Shown here in pieces: positions 47,778-54,571 of a stretch of DNA of 54,571 nt. Origin of the DNA: Streptomyces tricolor. GTDB taxonomy: Bacteria; Actinomycetota; Actinomycetes; Streptomycetales; Streptomycetaceae. Both the position numbers and the translations under genes were made by a program. The notes under the pieces were generated by a model that was given only the letters and a program-made list of their open reading frames with translations, was not told the origin of the DNA and ran no database searches. Position 1 is the first letter of the stretch. Each line of letters begins with the position of its first letter. Location of the stretch: NCBI RefSeq assembly GCF_002155905.1, contig NZ_MUMF01000093.1:1-54571 (forward strand). The letters run 5' to 3'.

Positions 47778-48479
47778 TCAGCGACCTCGCGGTCCGCCCT
47801 TCGGCAGCTTCATGCCCTTCGGCATGGGACCCTTCGGCAGCGGCATGTTGCTCATCAGGTCGCCCAGGGCCCGCAGCCGGTCGTTGGTGGTCGTCACCTG
47901 GGGGCCGGTCAGCACGCGCGGCAGCTTCAGCATGGTCGTGCGGAGCTTCTTCAGCTCGACCTGGCCCTCGCCGGTGCCGACGATCAGGTCGTGCACCGGC
48001 ACGTCCGCGACGATGCGGTTCATCTTCTTCTTCTCGGCGGCCAGCAGGCTCTTCACCCGGTTCGGGTTGCCCTCGGCGACCAGCACGATGCCGGCCTTGC
48101 CGACGGCCCGGTGCACCACGTCCTGGCTGCGGTTCATCGCCACCGCCGGCGTCGTCGTCCAGCCCCGGCCGATGTTGTCCAGCACGGCCGCGGCGGCGCC
48201 CGGCTGGCCCTCCATCTGACCGAAGGCGGCCCGCTCGGCCCGGCGGCCGAACACGATCGCCGTCGCCAGCAGGGCGATCAGCAGACCGAAGATGCCCAGG
48301 TAGATCGGGTGGCCGATCAGGAAGCCGATCGCGAGGAAGACACCGAGGGTGCCGATGCCGACGGCCGCGAGTACAAGACCGATCTTCTTGTCGGCCTTGC
48401 GGGTCATCTTGTACGTGAGGGCGATCTGCTTCAGTCGCCCTGCGTTCGCGGCGTCCGCCGCGGTTTCCTTCCTCGCCAT
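47778..48479 (-). CDS. DUF4191 membrane protein
   Basis: A 233-residue protein with a basic N-terminus (RKETAADAANAGRLKQIAL), two adjacent membrane segments (VLAAVGIGTLGVFLAIGFLI; YLGIFGLLIALLATAIVF) and a cytoplasmic C-terminal domain ending in Lys/Pro/Gly repeats (LPKGPMPKGMKLPKGG). DUF4191 is an actinobacterial family commonly next to lipA, as here. Function unknown. Confidence 0.86.
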   Translation of the reverse strand: MARKETAADAANAGRLKQIALTYKMTRKADKKIGLVLAAVGIGTLGVFLAIGFLIGHPIYLGIFGLLIALLATAIVFGRRAERAAFGQMEGQPGAAAAVLDNIGRGWTTTPAVAMNRSQDVVHRAVGKAGIVLVAEGNPNRVKSLLAAEKKKMNRIVADVPVHDLIVGTGEGQVELKKLRTTMLKLPRVLTGPQVTTTNDRLRALGDLMSNMPLPKGPMPKGMKLPKGGPRGR

Positions 48480-48556
48480 GCCACGAAGTCTACGTGCCCC
48501 CGGGAGCGCGGACGACGGCAGTGCCCGGCGGGGCGGGCGCGCGGTGCGCGGCGGGG

Positions 48557-48754
48557 TCAGGGGCGGGTGGCGGCCTGCTCCAGGACCCGCTGGGCCTCGA
48601 CCCGGTCCTTGGCGCGGCGGCGGTCCTCCAGGACGGAGTTCCAGGCGTTGCGGCGGGCGGTGCGCTGACCGCCGCTCATGAGCAGGGACTCGACGGCACG
48701 GAGGGCGTCGGTGAAGGACGGGATGGCGGTGGCGCGGACGGGTGCGGCCTGCAT
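48557..48754 (-). CDS. Small conserved hypothetical protein
   Basis: A 65-residue soluble helical protein (PSFTDALRAVESLLMSGG; RRNAWNSVLEDRRRAKDRVE). AGGGAGGA lies 8 nt before the ATG, and a well-spaced promoter with an operator-like palindrome lies about 65 bp upstream. Positioned between lipA and DUF4191. No family recognised. Confidence 0.72.
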   Translation of the reverse strand: MQAAPVRATAIPSFTDALRAVESLLMSGGQRTARRNAWNSVLEDRRRAKDRVEAQRVLEQAATRP

Positions 48755-48814
48755 GAGCGAGGTCCTCCCTCATGGCAGTGGTGATACGGGGTGTGATACC
48801 AGAGTCACTGATTG

Positions 48815-48843
48815 GTGTTACCAGCGCGTGACCGGCCGGTCAA
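48815..48843 (-). promoter_or_regulatory. Promoter with palindromic operator for the 65-residue protein
   Basis: Minus-strand TTGACC (48838-48843), a 17-bp spacer and TAACAC (48815-48820). The -35 is embedded in a perfect 14-bp palindrome TGACCGGCCGGTCA (48829-48842), which would let a dimeric regulator block it. Confidence 0.6.
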
Positions 48844-48983
48844 ACGCCCATGAAGCCTTGACGCAGCGAGCCGGAACGCCGACGCGGCCCCGGCACCGCC
48901 CTCATCAGCGAGGACGGCAGGGACCGCGTCGACTCGGCCATTACTGGCCGGTAGCCGCTTGTGCGCGACTTCACACGCTCGGC

Positions 48984-49949
48984 TCACACCGCCTGGGCGG
49001 CGATGTACGTACCACGCTTCTCGACCGCCATCTGGTAAAGGCGCCCGGCGCGGTAGGAGGAGCGCACCAGCGGGCCGGACATCACGCCGGAGAAGCCGAT
49101 CTGCTCGGCCTCCTCCTTCAGCTCCACGAACTCCTGCGGCTTCACCCAGCGTTCCACCGGGTGGTGCCGGACGGAGGGGCGCAGGTACTGGGTGATGGTG
49201 ACCAGCTCGCAGCCCGCGTCGTGCAGCTGCCGCAGCGCCTCGCTGACCTCCTCGCGGGTCTCGCCCATGCCGAGGATCAGGTTCGACTTGGTGACCAGGC
49301 CGTAGTCACGGGCCTCGGTGATGACCTTCAGGGAGCGCTCGTAGCGGAAGCCGGGGCGGATCCGCTTGAAGATCCGGGGGACCGTCTCGACGTTGTGCGC
49401 GAACACCTCGGGGCGCGAGGCGAAGACCTCCGCCAGCTGCTCGGGGACCGCGTTGAAGTCGGGGGCCAGCAGCTCCACCTTGGTCCGGCCGCCCTCGCGG
49501 TCCGCCGTCTGCTGGTGGATCTGGCGCACGGTCTCGGCGTACAGCCAGGCGCCGCCGTCCGCCAGGTCGTCGCGGGCGACGCCGGTGATGGTGGCGTAGT
49601 TCAGGTCCATGGTGACCACGGACTCGCCCACGCGGCGCGGCTCGTCGCGGTCGAGCGCCTCGGGCTTGCCGGTGTCGATCTGGCAGAAGTCACAGCGCCG
49701 GGTGCACTGGTCGCCGCCGATGAGGAAGGTCGCCTCGCGGTCCTCCCAGCACTCGTAGATGTTCGGACAGCCGGCTTCCTGGCACACCGTGTGCAGCCCC
49801 TCGCTCTTCACGAGGTTCTGCATCTTCGTGTATTCGGGGCCCATTTTCGCCCGGGTCTTGATCCACTCGGGCTTGCGCTCGATGGGGGTCTGGCTGTTGC
49901 GGACCTCCAGGCGCAGCATCTTGCGTCCGTCGGGTGCGACTGCGGACAC
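48984..49949 (-). CDS. lipA: Lipoyl synthase
   Basis: A 321-residue radical-SAM enzyme that inserts two sulfurs into protein-bound octanoyl groups. Auxiliary cluster cysteines are Cys56, Cys61 and Cys67 ([12 protein letters not shown]); the radical-SAM cluster is Cys82, Cys86 and Cys89 (CTRRCDFC). The conserved RSSYRAG near the C-terminus supplies the serine ligand. GTG start preceded by AGGGAG. Follows lipB on the same strand, 115 bp apart. Confidence 0.96.
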   Translation of the reverse strand: MSAVAPDGRKMLRLEVRNSQTPIERKPEWIKTRAKMGPEYTKMQNLVKSEGLHTVCQEAGCPNIYECWEDREATFLIGGDQCTRRCDFCQIDTGKPEALDRDEPRRVGESVVTMDLNYATITGVARDDLADGGAWLYAETVRQIHQQTADREGGRTKVELLAPDFNAVPEQLAEVFASRPEVFAHNVETVPRIFKRIRPGFRYERSLKVITEARDYGLVTKSNLILGMGETREEVSEALRQLHDAGCELVTITQYLRPSVRHHPVERWVKPQEFVELKEEAEQIGFSGVMSGPLVRSSYRAGRLYQMAVEKRGTYIAAQAV

Positions 49950-50064
49950 GACCGGCTCCCTGTGACTTCGATTCTTCGGCGTACACCAGGGTACGCCCGT
50001 GCTGTGTGCGCCCTGCCGCTCAGGCCAACCCCGCTGTCGCAGGGCGCATTCCCCGAACGGAGGA

Positions 50065-50862
50065 TCAGGCGGACGCCTTCTCGATCACCCGCGGCTTCAG
50101 GTCGGCGTTCTCCAGGATGTCCCGCAGGTGCTTCTCGACCACCGGCAGCACCTCCTCGATCGTGATGTCCCGGCCCAGCTCGTTCGCGAGCGAGGTGACC
50201 CCCGCGTCGCGGATGCCGCACGGGATGATCCGGTCGAACCAGGCGTTGTCCGGGTTCACGTTGAAGGAGAAGCCGTGCATCGTGACGCCCTTGGCGACCC
50301 GGATGCCGATCGCGGCGATCTTGCGGTCCTCGCGCCGCTGGCCCGCGTTGGAGGGGGCGTACTCCGGCCCGTTCAGCCGGGGGTCGAACTCCTCGTCGTG
50401 CAGCCGCGGGTCGAAGTCCAGCGAGAGCCCTCCGAGCGCGGGCCGCTGCTCGACCGGGTCGCCGAGCACCCACACGCCGCTGCGGCCCTCCACCCGGGTG
50501 GTCTCCAGGCCGAAGTCGGCGCAGGAGCGGATGATCGCCTCCTCCAGCCGCCGCACGTGCGCGACCACGTCCACCGGGCGGGGCAGCTTCTGGATCGGGT
50601 AGCCCACCAGCTGGCCCGGGCCGTGCCAGGTGATCTTGCCGCCGCGGTCCACGTCGATGACCGGGGTGCCGTCCAGCGGGCGCTCGCTGTCCTCGGTGCG
50701 CCGGCCCGCCGTGTACACCGGGGGGTGCTCCAGCAGGAGCACGGTGTCGGGGACCTCGTCGGCGAACCGGGCCGCGTGCACCCGGCGCTGCTCGTCCCAG
50801 GCCTGCTGGTAATCGACGGCATCCGCACCGAATCCCATGCGGACGAACCGCAACTCACTCAC
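50065..50862 (-). CDS. lipB: Octanoyl-ACP:protein N-octanoyltransferase
   Basis: A 265-residue transferase that moves octanoate from ACP to lipoyl domains before LipA acts. [17 protein letters not shown], Lys181 (RKIAAIG) and acyl-site Cys215 (IIPCGIRD) are present. Residues ~137-179 are an acidic insertion ([20 protein letters not shown]) not found in the short family members. GTG start with GAGGGAGG upstream. Confidence 0.95.
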   Translation of the reverse strand: MSELRFVRMGFGADAVDYQQAWDEQRRVHAARFADEVPDTVLLLEHPPVYTAGRRTEDSERPLDGTPVIDVDRGGKITWHGPGQLVGYPIQKLPRPVDVVAHVRRLEEAIIRSCADFGLETTRVEGRSGVWVLGDPVEQRPALGGLSLDFDPRLHDEEFDPRLNGPEYAPSNAGQRREDRKIAAIGIRVAKGVTMHGFSFNVNPDNAWFDRIIPCGIRDAGVTSLANELGRDITIEEVLPVVEKHLRDILENADLKPRVIEKASA

Positions 50863-51103
50863 GGCAAGCGCCTCCCTCGGCGACTGGGTGTGTCAGGCAT
50901 GTATCGCGCCCACGCCACTGTACGTCCGACCGGCGTACGTCAGCCCTGCGGGCGTTCCTCACACGATCGGATGAATGCCGGGCGGAATGTGCTACCGACT
51001 GCTCACTCTCCGCTACATTCGCGCCGTTCGTGAGGCCATAAGGGCTGCTCAAAGGCAATCCGGGCACTTCGACAGGCCCGGAAGGCAGGAGACCGCACCG
51101 CAG

Positions 51104-52561
51104 ATGACGGACCGACCCGCGCAGCGCACCCCCAACCGCCAGCTCGCCGCGCTCATCGCAGAAGCGGGGTTCTCCAACGCGGGTCTGGCCCGTCGTGTCG
51201 ACCAGCTCGGGCTGGAGCACGGGCTGGATCTCAGATACGACAAGACATCGGTCACCCGCTGGCTGCGCGGACAGCAGCCGCGCGGCACGACCCCGGCCCT
51301 CATCGCCGAGGTGTTCACCCGCCGGCTGGGGCGCCGGCTCACCGCGCAGGACCTCGGCCTGGACGCCTGCGCGCCGGTCTACGCCGGGCTGGAGTTCGCG
51401 GCCACCCCGGAGGAGGCCGTCGACATCGTCAGCGGGCTGTGGCGCAAGGACTCCGGCAGCCACGCCGAGCTGCGCAAGATCGCCTTCACCCCGGCGGGGC
51501 TCGTGGTGCCCAGCCGGGACTGGCTGATCGGCAAGGCCGACGACCGGGTGGCCCGGGAACCGGCACCCCGGGTGCCGCCGCAGGGCCGGCCCGGCGCGGC
51601 CAAACCCCAGCCGCTGGTGCCGCCGCGGATGCGCGGCCAGGCCGAGCGCGCCCCCGGGCACAAGGTCAGCGGCGGGGACATCGCCGCGCTGCGCTCGGTC
51701 GGCGAGCTGTTCCGCACCCTCGACGACCGCTTCGGCGGCGGCCACGCCCGGCAGGCGCTGGTGCGCTACCTGGAGCACGAGTGCGAGCCGATGCTGCGCG
51801 GCTCCTACGACGAGCAGACCGGCCGCCGGCTGTTCGGCGCCGCCGCCGACCTGACCCGGCTCGCGGGCTGGACCTCGTACGACATCGCCGCGCACGGGCT
51901 CGCCCAGCGCTACTTCGTGCAGGCCCTGCGGCTCGCCCAGGCGGCCGGAGACCGGGCCTACGGCTCCTACGTGCTGGTCACCATGAGCCGGCAGGCCGTC
52001 TATCTCGGCCACGGCAGGGAGGCGGTGCAGCTGGCGCGGGTCGCCCAGCAGGGCGTCGGCACGGGTGCCGTGCCGGTCGTCCAGGCGCTGCTGCACGCCT
52101 CCGAGGCGCGGGCGCACGCCGTCCTCGGCGAGGTGCGGGCGTGCACCGCGGCGCTGGTGCGGGCCGAGCGCGCGCTGGAGGCGGCCCGGCCCGGGGACGA
52201 GGTGCCGTACTGGGCCGCGTTCTTCGACGAGGCGCAGCTCGCCGACGAGTTCGGGCACTGCCACCGGGATCTGCAGCAGTACCGGGCCGCCGCGCAGCAC
52301 GCCGAGCGCTCGCTCCAGCTGCGGGCGCCGACCTATGCCCGCAGCCGGCTGTTCTGCCGGGTCGTCCTCGCCACCGCCCGGCTCGGCCTCGGCGAACTCG
52401 ACCAGGCGTGCGCGCTGGCGGCGGAGGCCGCGGGGCAGGCCGCGGAGATGCGGTCCGCTCGCGCGGTGGAGTACGTGAAGGAGTTCGAACGCCGCCTGGA
52501 GCCCTACCGGGACGCGGCGCCGGTCCGGAGCTATCGGGAGAGGGTGGCGGCTTTGGGGTAG
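51104..52561 (+). CDS. NsdA-like transcriptional regulator with TPR-like C-terminus
   Basis: A 485-residue protein. The N-terminal ~80 residues contain a DNA-binding-like module (NRQLAALIAEAGFSNAGLAR, DKTSVTRWLRGQQPRG) of the type in Streptomyces NsdA and related developmental regulators. The linker is Pro/Arg-rich (~140-200). The rest is helical repeats (RYFVQALRLAQAAGDRAYGS; HASEARAHAVLGEVRACTAA) resembling TPR. Probably a regulator of development or secondary metabolism. ATG 51104 begins the conserved part; the only purine-rich site is about 13 nt away. Divergent from lipB. Confidence 0.77.
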   Translation: MTDRPAQRTPNRQLAALIAEAGFSNAGLARRVDQLGLEHGLDLRYDKTSVTRWLRGQQPRGTTPALIAEVFTRRLGRRLTAQDLGLDACAPVYAGLEFAATPEEAVDIVSGLWRKDSGSHAELRKIAFTPAGLVVPSRDWLIGKADDRVAREPAPRVPPQGRPGAAKPQPLVPPRMRGQAERAPGHKVSGGDIAALRSVGELFRTLDDRFGGGHARQALVRYLEHECEPMLRGSYDEQTGRRLFGAAADLTRLAGWTSYDIAAHGLAQRYFVQALRLAQAAGDRAYGSYVLVTMSRQAVYLGHGREAVQLARVAQQGVGTGAVPVVQALLHASEARAHAVLGEVRACTAALVRAERALEAARPGDEVPYWAAFFDEAQLADEFGHCHRDLQQYRAAAQHAERSLQLRAPTYARSRLFCRVVLATARLGLGELDQACALAAEAAGQAAEMRSARAVEYVKEFERRLEPYRDAAPVRSYRERVAALG

Positions 52562-52625
52562 CGCCGTTGTCGGTGACGGTCGTCCGCCGGGTACCGCGCC
52601 GTTGTGGTTGATCGCGCAGTTCCCC

Positions 52626-52643
52626 GCGCCCCTTTCGGGGCGC
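52626..52643. terminator. GC-rich terminator of the common Streptomyces GCGCCCC-TTTC-GGGGCGC type
   Basis: 7-bp arms with a TTTC loop, preceded by GCGCAGTTCCCC, a sequence seen repeatedly at Streptomyces gene ends. Lies between the convergent regulator and amine oxidase genes, against the stop of the latter. Confidence 0.75.
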
Positions 52644-54008
52644 TCACGCGGCCCTCGGCAGCGTGGGGACCGGGTCCGCGCTGTGCGCCGAAGCGCCTGC
52701 GCCCAGGTCCGCCAGGATGGCCGCCGCGGCCCGGTGGGCGGAGTGCAGGGCGCCCTGGACGGTGCTGGTGTCGCGGTGGTCGCCGCAGACGTACAGGCCG
52801 GCCAGGAGCCGTACCGGGCGGCGCAGGTCGTGCGGGGGGCGCATGGCGGGGACCGCCTCCGGGGTGTGGTGCACGGCCAGCGTCTCCCAGCGGCGCGTGG
52901 AGGTGCCGTAGAGGCGGGCGAGGTGGATGCGGACGGCCGTGTCGACGCCCTCGGGCGGCGGGCCCAGCACCGTCGACGAGATCAGCACCCGGCCGCCCGG
53001 CGCCCGGCTCGGGTCCACGTTGCTGAGCACCGCCGTGTGCGCCACCGGCCCGCCCCGGTCGGCGTCCAGCAGCAGCGAGGTACCCGTCGCGAAGGCCGCC
53101 GCCGGGTCGTCCGTGGTGTGGTGGACGACCGTCACCGGGTGGAAGTCCGGCACCCTGAGCCCCGGCAGCAGTTCGGCCGCGGCGCGCGCGTCCGTCGCCA
53201 GCAGCACCGCCCGGCAGCGCAGCTCCCCGTGCTCGGCGGTCGTCACCGAGGTCGTGGACACCGAGGTGACCCGCACCCCGGTGTGCACGGTGCCCGGCGG
53301 CAGCGTGCGGGCCAGCAGCTCCGGCAGTACCTCCGCGCCGCCCTCCGGCACGCACAGCCGGCCGCTCGCGAAGGCGCGCAGCGCCAGGTCGGCGCACCTG
53401 CTGGAGGTGGTCAGCCCGGGGTCGCACAGCAGCGTGGCGAGCAGCGGGCGCAGGAAGCCGTCGACCGTGCGGGCCGGCACCCCGCGCTGGGCGAGCGCCT
53501 GGGCGGCCGGCATCTCGGGGCGGGCGAGGATCCGCTCGACGGGGGTCGCCGCGATCCGGCCGAGCGCGGTGCCCAGCCGGGCCTGGTCCACCGCGCCGCC
53601 CACCGGAGCGCCGGGCGTGACCGCCGTCCCCCTGGGGGCGCCGGCGAGGGCGCGCACCACATGGAGCGCGCCCCGTGCGCCCCGTGCGCTCCCTCCGGCC
53701 GCCGGCGCGCCCGCGCGCTGGGTGCGGCCGTCGCGGTGCAGCAGGACGCCCGGCGCGAACCGGCGCAGGGTCAGGGCGCCCAGGCCCGGGGTCAGGCGGA
53801 GTTCGGGGTAGGACGTGGACAGCAGCTGCCCGATGCGGTCGAGCCGGAAGCCGTCGACCTTCTCGGTCGACATCCGTCCCCCGACGTACGGGGCGGCCTC
53901 CAGGACCGCGGTGGTGATTCCTGCACTGGTCAGCCGATGAGCCGCTGAGAGGCCGGCGATTCCGGCTCCCACGATGACGACGTCCACCTGGTACGCGGGC
54001 TCAAGCAC
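52644..54008 (-). CDS. FAD-dependent amine oxidase / protoporphyrinogen oxidase-like protein
   Basis: A 454-residue flavoprotein. It has the N-terminal Rossmann motif VVIVGAGIAGLSAAHRL, then EAAPYVGGRMST, and a C-terminal FAD motif (GLYVCGDHRDTSTVQGAL). It is similar to phytoene desaturase/protoporphyrinogen oxidase-like oxidoreductases; substrate not known. GTG 54008 has AGGAGGGG upstream. Stop codon abuts a terminator. Confidence 0.83.
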   Translation of the reverse strand: MLEPAYQVDVVIVGAGIAGLSAAHRLTSAGITTAVLEAAPYVGGRMSTEKVDGFRLDRIGQLLSTSYPELRLTPGLGALTLRRFAPGVLLHRDGRTQRAGAPAAGGSARGARGALHVVRALAGAPRGTAVTPGAPVGGAVDQARLGTALGRIAATPVERILARPEMPAAQALAQRGVPARTVDGFLRPLLATLLCDPGLTTSSRCADLALRAFASGRLCVPEGGAEVLPELLARTLPPGTVHTGVRVTSVSTTSVTTAEHGELRCRAVLLATDARAAAELLPGLRVPDFHPVTVVHHTTDDPAAAFATGTSLLLDADRGGPVAHTAVLSNVDPSRAPGGRVLISSTVLGPPPEGVDTAVRIHLARLYGTSTRRWETLAVHHTPEAVPAMRPPHDLRRPVRLLAGLYVCGDHRDTSTVQGALHSAHRAAAAILADLGAGASAHSADPVPTLPRAA

Positions 54009-54202
54009 GAGGCCCCTCCTGTGGTTGCGCGGCCGGTGGAGACGTGATGCCCCCAACTGGCGCCGCGGATACCCGAGTTCGGGTCGAGGGTAGGGCCGTG
54101 ATCGGTCAGTAACAGTCGCGCATCAACAGGGCACGGTCGCATGGAGGTCGCATACGGTCACTTTCGTTCGCCGGTGTTGTCTGCCGGCTCATTCCGGGGC
54201 GC

Positions 54203-54571
54203 TCACCCCGCCGCGCGGATCGCCTCGTCGATACCCGGGAACGCGAACCGGAACCCCGACTCCAGCAACCGCCTCGGCACCACCCGCTGGCTGCCCAGCA
54301 CGTCCCCGGCCATCTCCCCGAGCACCGCCCGCAGCACCGGAGCGGGCACCGCGCACACGGCCGGCCGGTGCAGCACCCGCCCCATGGCCGCGGTGATCTC
54401 ACGGTTCGTCAGCGGCTGCGGAGCCGTCAGATTGAACGGTCCGGACAGGTCGGCGCGGTCCAGGAGATGCCGGAGCGCGGCGACCTCGTCGTGCAGCGCG
54501 ATGTACGACCAGTACTGCCGCCCGTCGCCCAGCCGCCCCCCGAGCCCCGCCCGGAACAGCGGGAACAGCCG
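54203..54571 (-). CDS. TIGR01777-family NAD(P)-binding epimerase, 3' part only
   Basis: The last 122 codons of a minus-strand gene that continues beyond the window. Visible: RLFPLFRAGLGG, YWSYIALHDEVAALRHLL, GPFNLTAPQPLTNREITAAM, PAPVLRAVLGEMAGDVLGSQ and SGFRFAFPGIDEAIRAA. These are the C-terminal motifs of the SDR39U1/TIGR01777 family. The Rossmann N-terminus lies outside. Activity unknown. Confidence 0.85.
   Translation of the reverse strand, partial: RLFPLFRAGLGGRLGDGRQYWSYIALHDEVAALRHLLDRADLSGPFNLTAPQPLTNREITAAMGRVLHRPAVCAVPAPVLRAVLGEMAGDVLGSQRVVPRRLLESGFRFAFPGIDEAIRAAG

Overview
The window is high-GC chromosomal DNA of a Streptomyces-type actinomycete. The evidence is the strong GC bias at third codon positions, frequent GTG starts, and the combination of glnE, MalR-controlled malEFG, glnII plus glnA, and a complete whiE-type spore-pigment polyketide cluster. 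Most genes look like the conserved Streptomyces core. I saw no tRNA, rRNA, insertion sequence, integrase or CRISPR array.

Layout. (1) 65-3966: glnE (glutamine synthetase adenylyltransferase) convergent with a PAP2 membrane protein. (2) 4029-17633: a maltodextrin/starch block, with malR divergent from malE-malF-malG, then aglA, a secreted alpha-amylase and a 1799-residue secreted amylase/pullulanase. CTTGC-type palindromes sit in front of malE, the amylase and the pullulanase. (3) 17666-20734: a CHMI-like tautomerase, a TetR regulator, and a tightly coupled pair: a 2Fe-2S flavin reductase and a so-called metal-dependent hydrolase that carries a full class-I diiron ligand pattern. (4) 20804-26663: a membrane protein with a sigma-like N-terminus, a TPR protein, a lipoprotein, a DUF1996 secreted protein and an NAD-dependent epimerase. 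(5) 26725-37355: nitrogen genes glnRII, glnII and glnA, with 11-bp-phased GlnR boxes before glnII and glnA. Between them lie MarR/hydrolase, an ArsC-like protein, HtpX/PspAB and small membrane proteins. (6) 37566-38033: RDD membrane protein. (7) 38290-47616: a whiE-like type II polyketide cluster (hydroxylase divergent from ORFs I-VII), an O-methyltransferase and a secreted beta-helix protein, bordered on both sides by short tandem repeats. (8) 47778-54571: DUF4191 protein, small protein, lipA, lipB, an NsdA-like regulator, an FAD amine oxidase and a truncated TIGR01777 epimerase.

How the parts work together. Secreted amylase and amylopullulanase would cut starch to maltodextrins, MalEFG would import them (the ATPase is not in the window), AglA would hydrolyse them, and MalR would repress the set. 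GlnA carries the target Tyr397 for GlnE, and both glutamine synthetase genes have GlnR operators. The type II PKS should make a dodecaketide-like spore pigment, possibly O-methylated.

Most noteworthy. The possible undescribed system is the predicted diiron oxygenase plus dedicated reductase plus TetR at 18036-20734. Next come a 41-codon Cys-Cys leader ORF with a hairpin ahead of glnRII, the position and methyltransferase content of the pigment cluster, and a membrane-tethered sigma-like protein.
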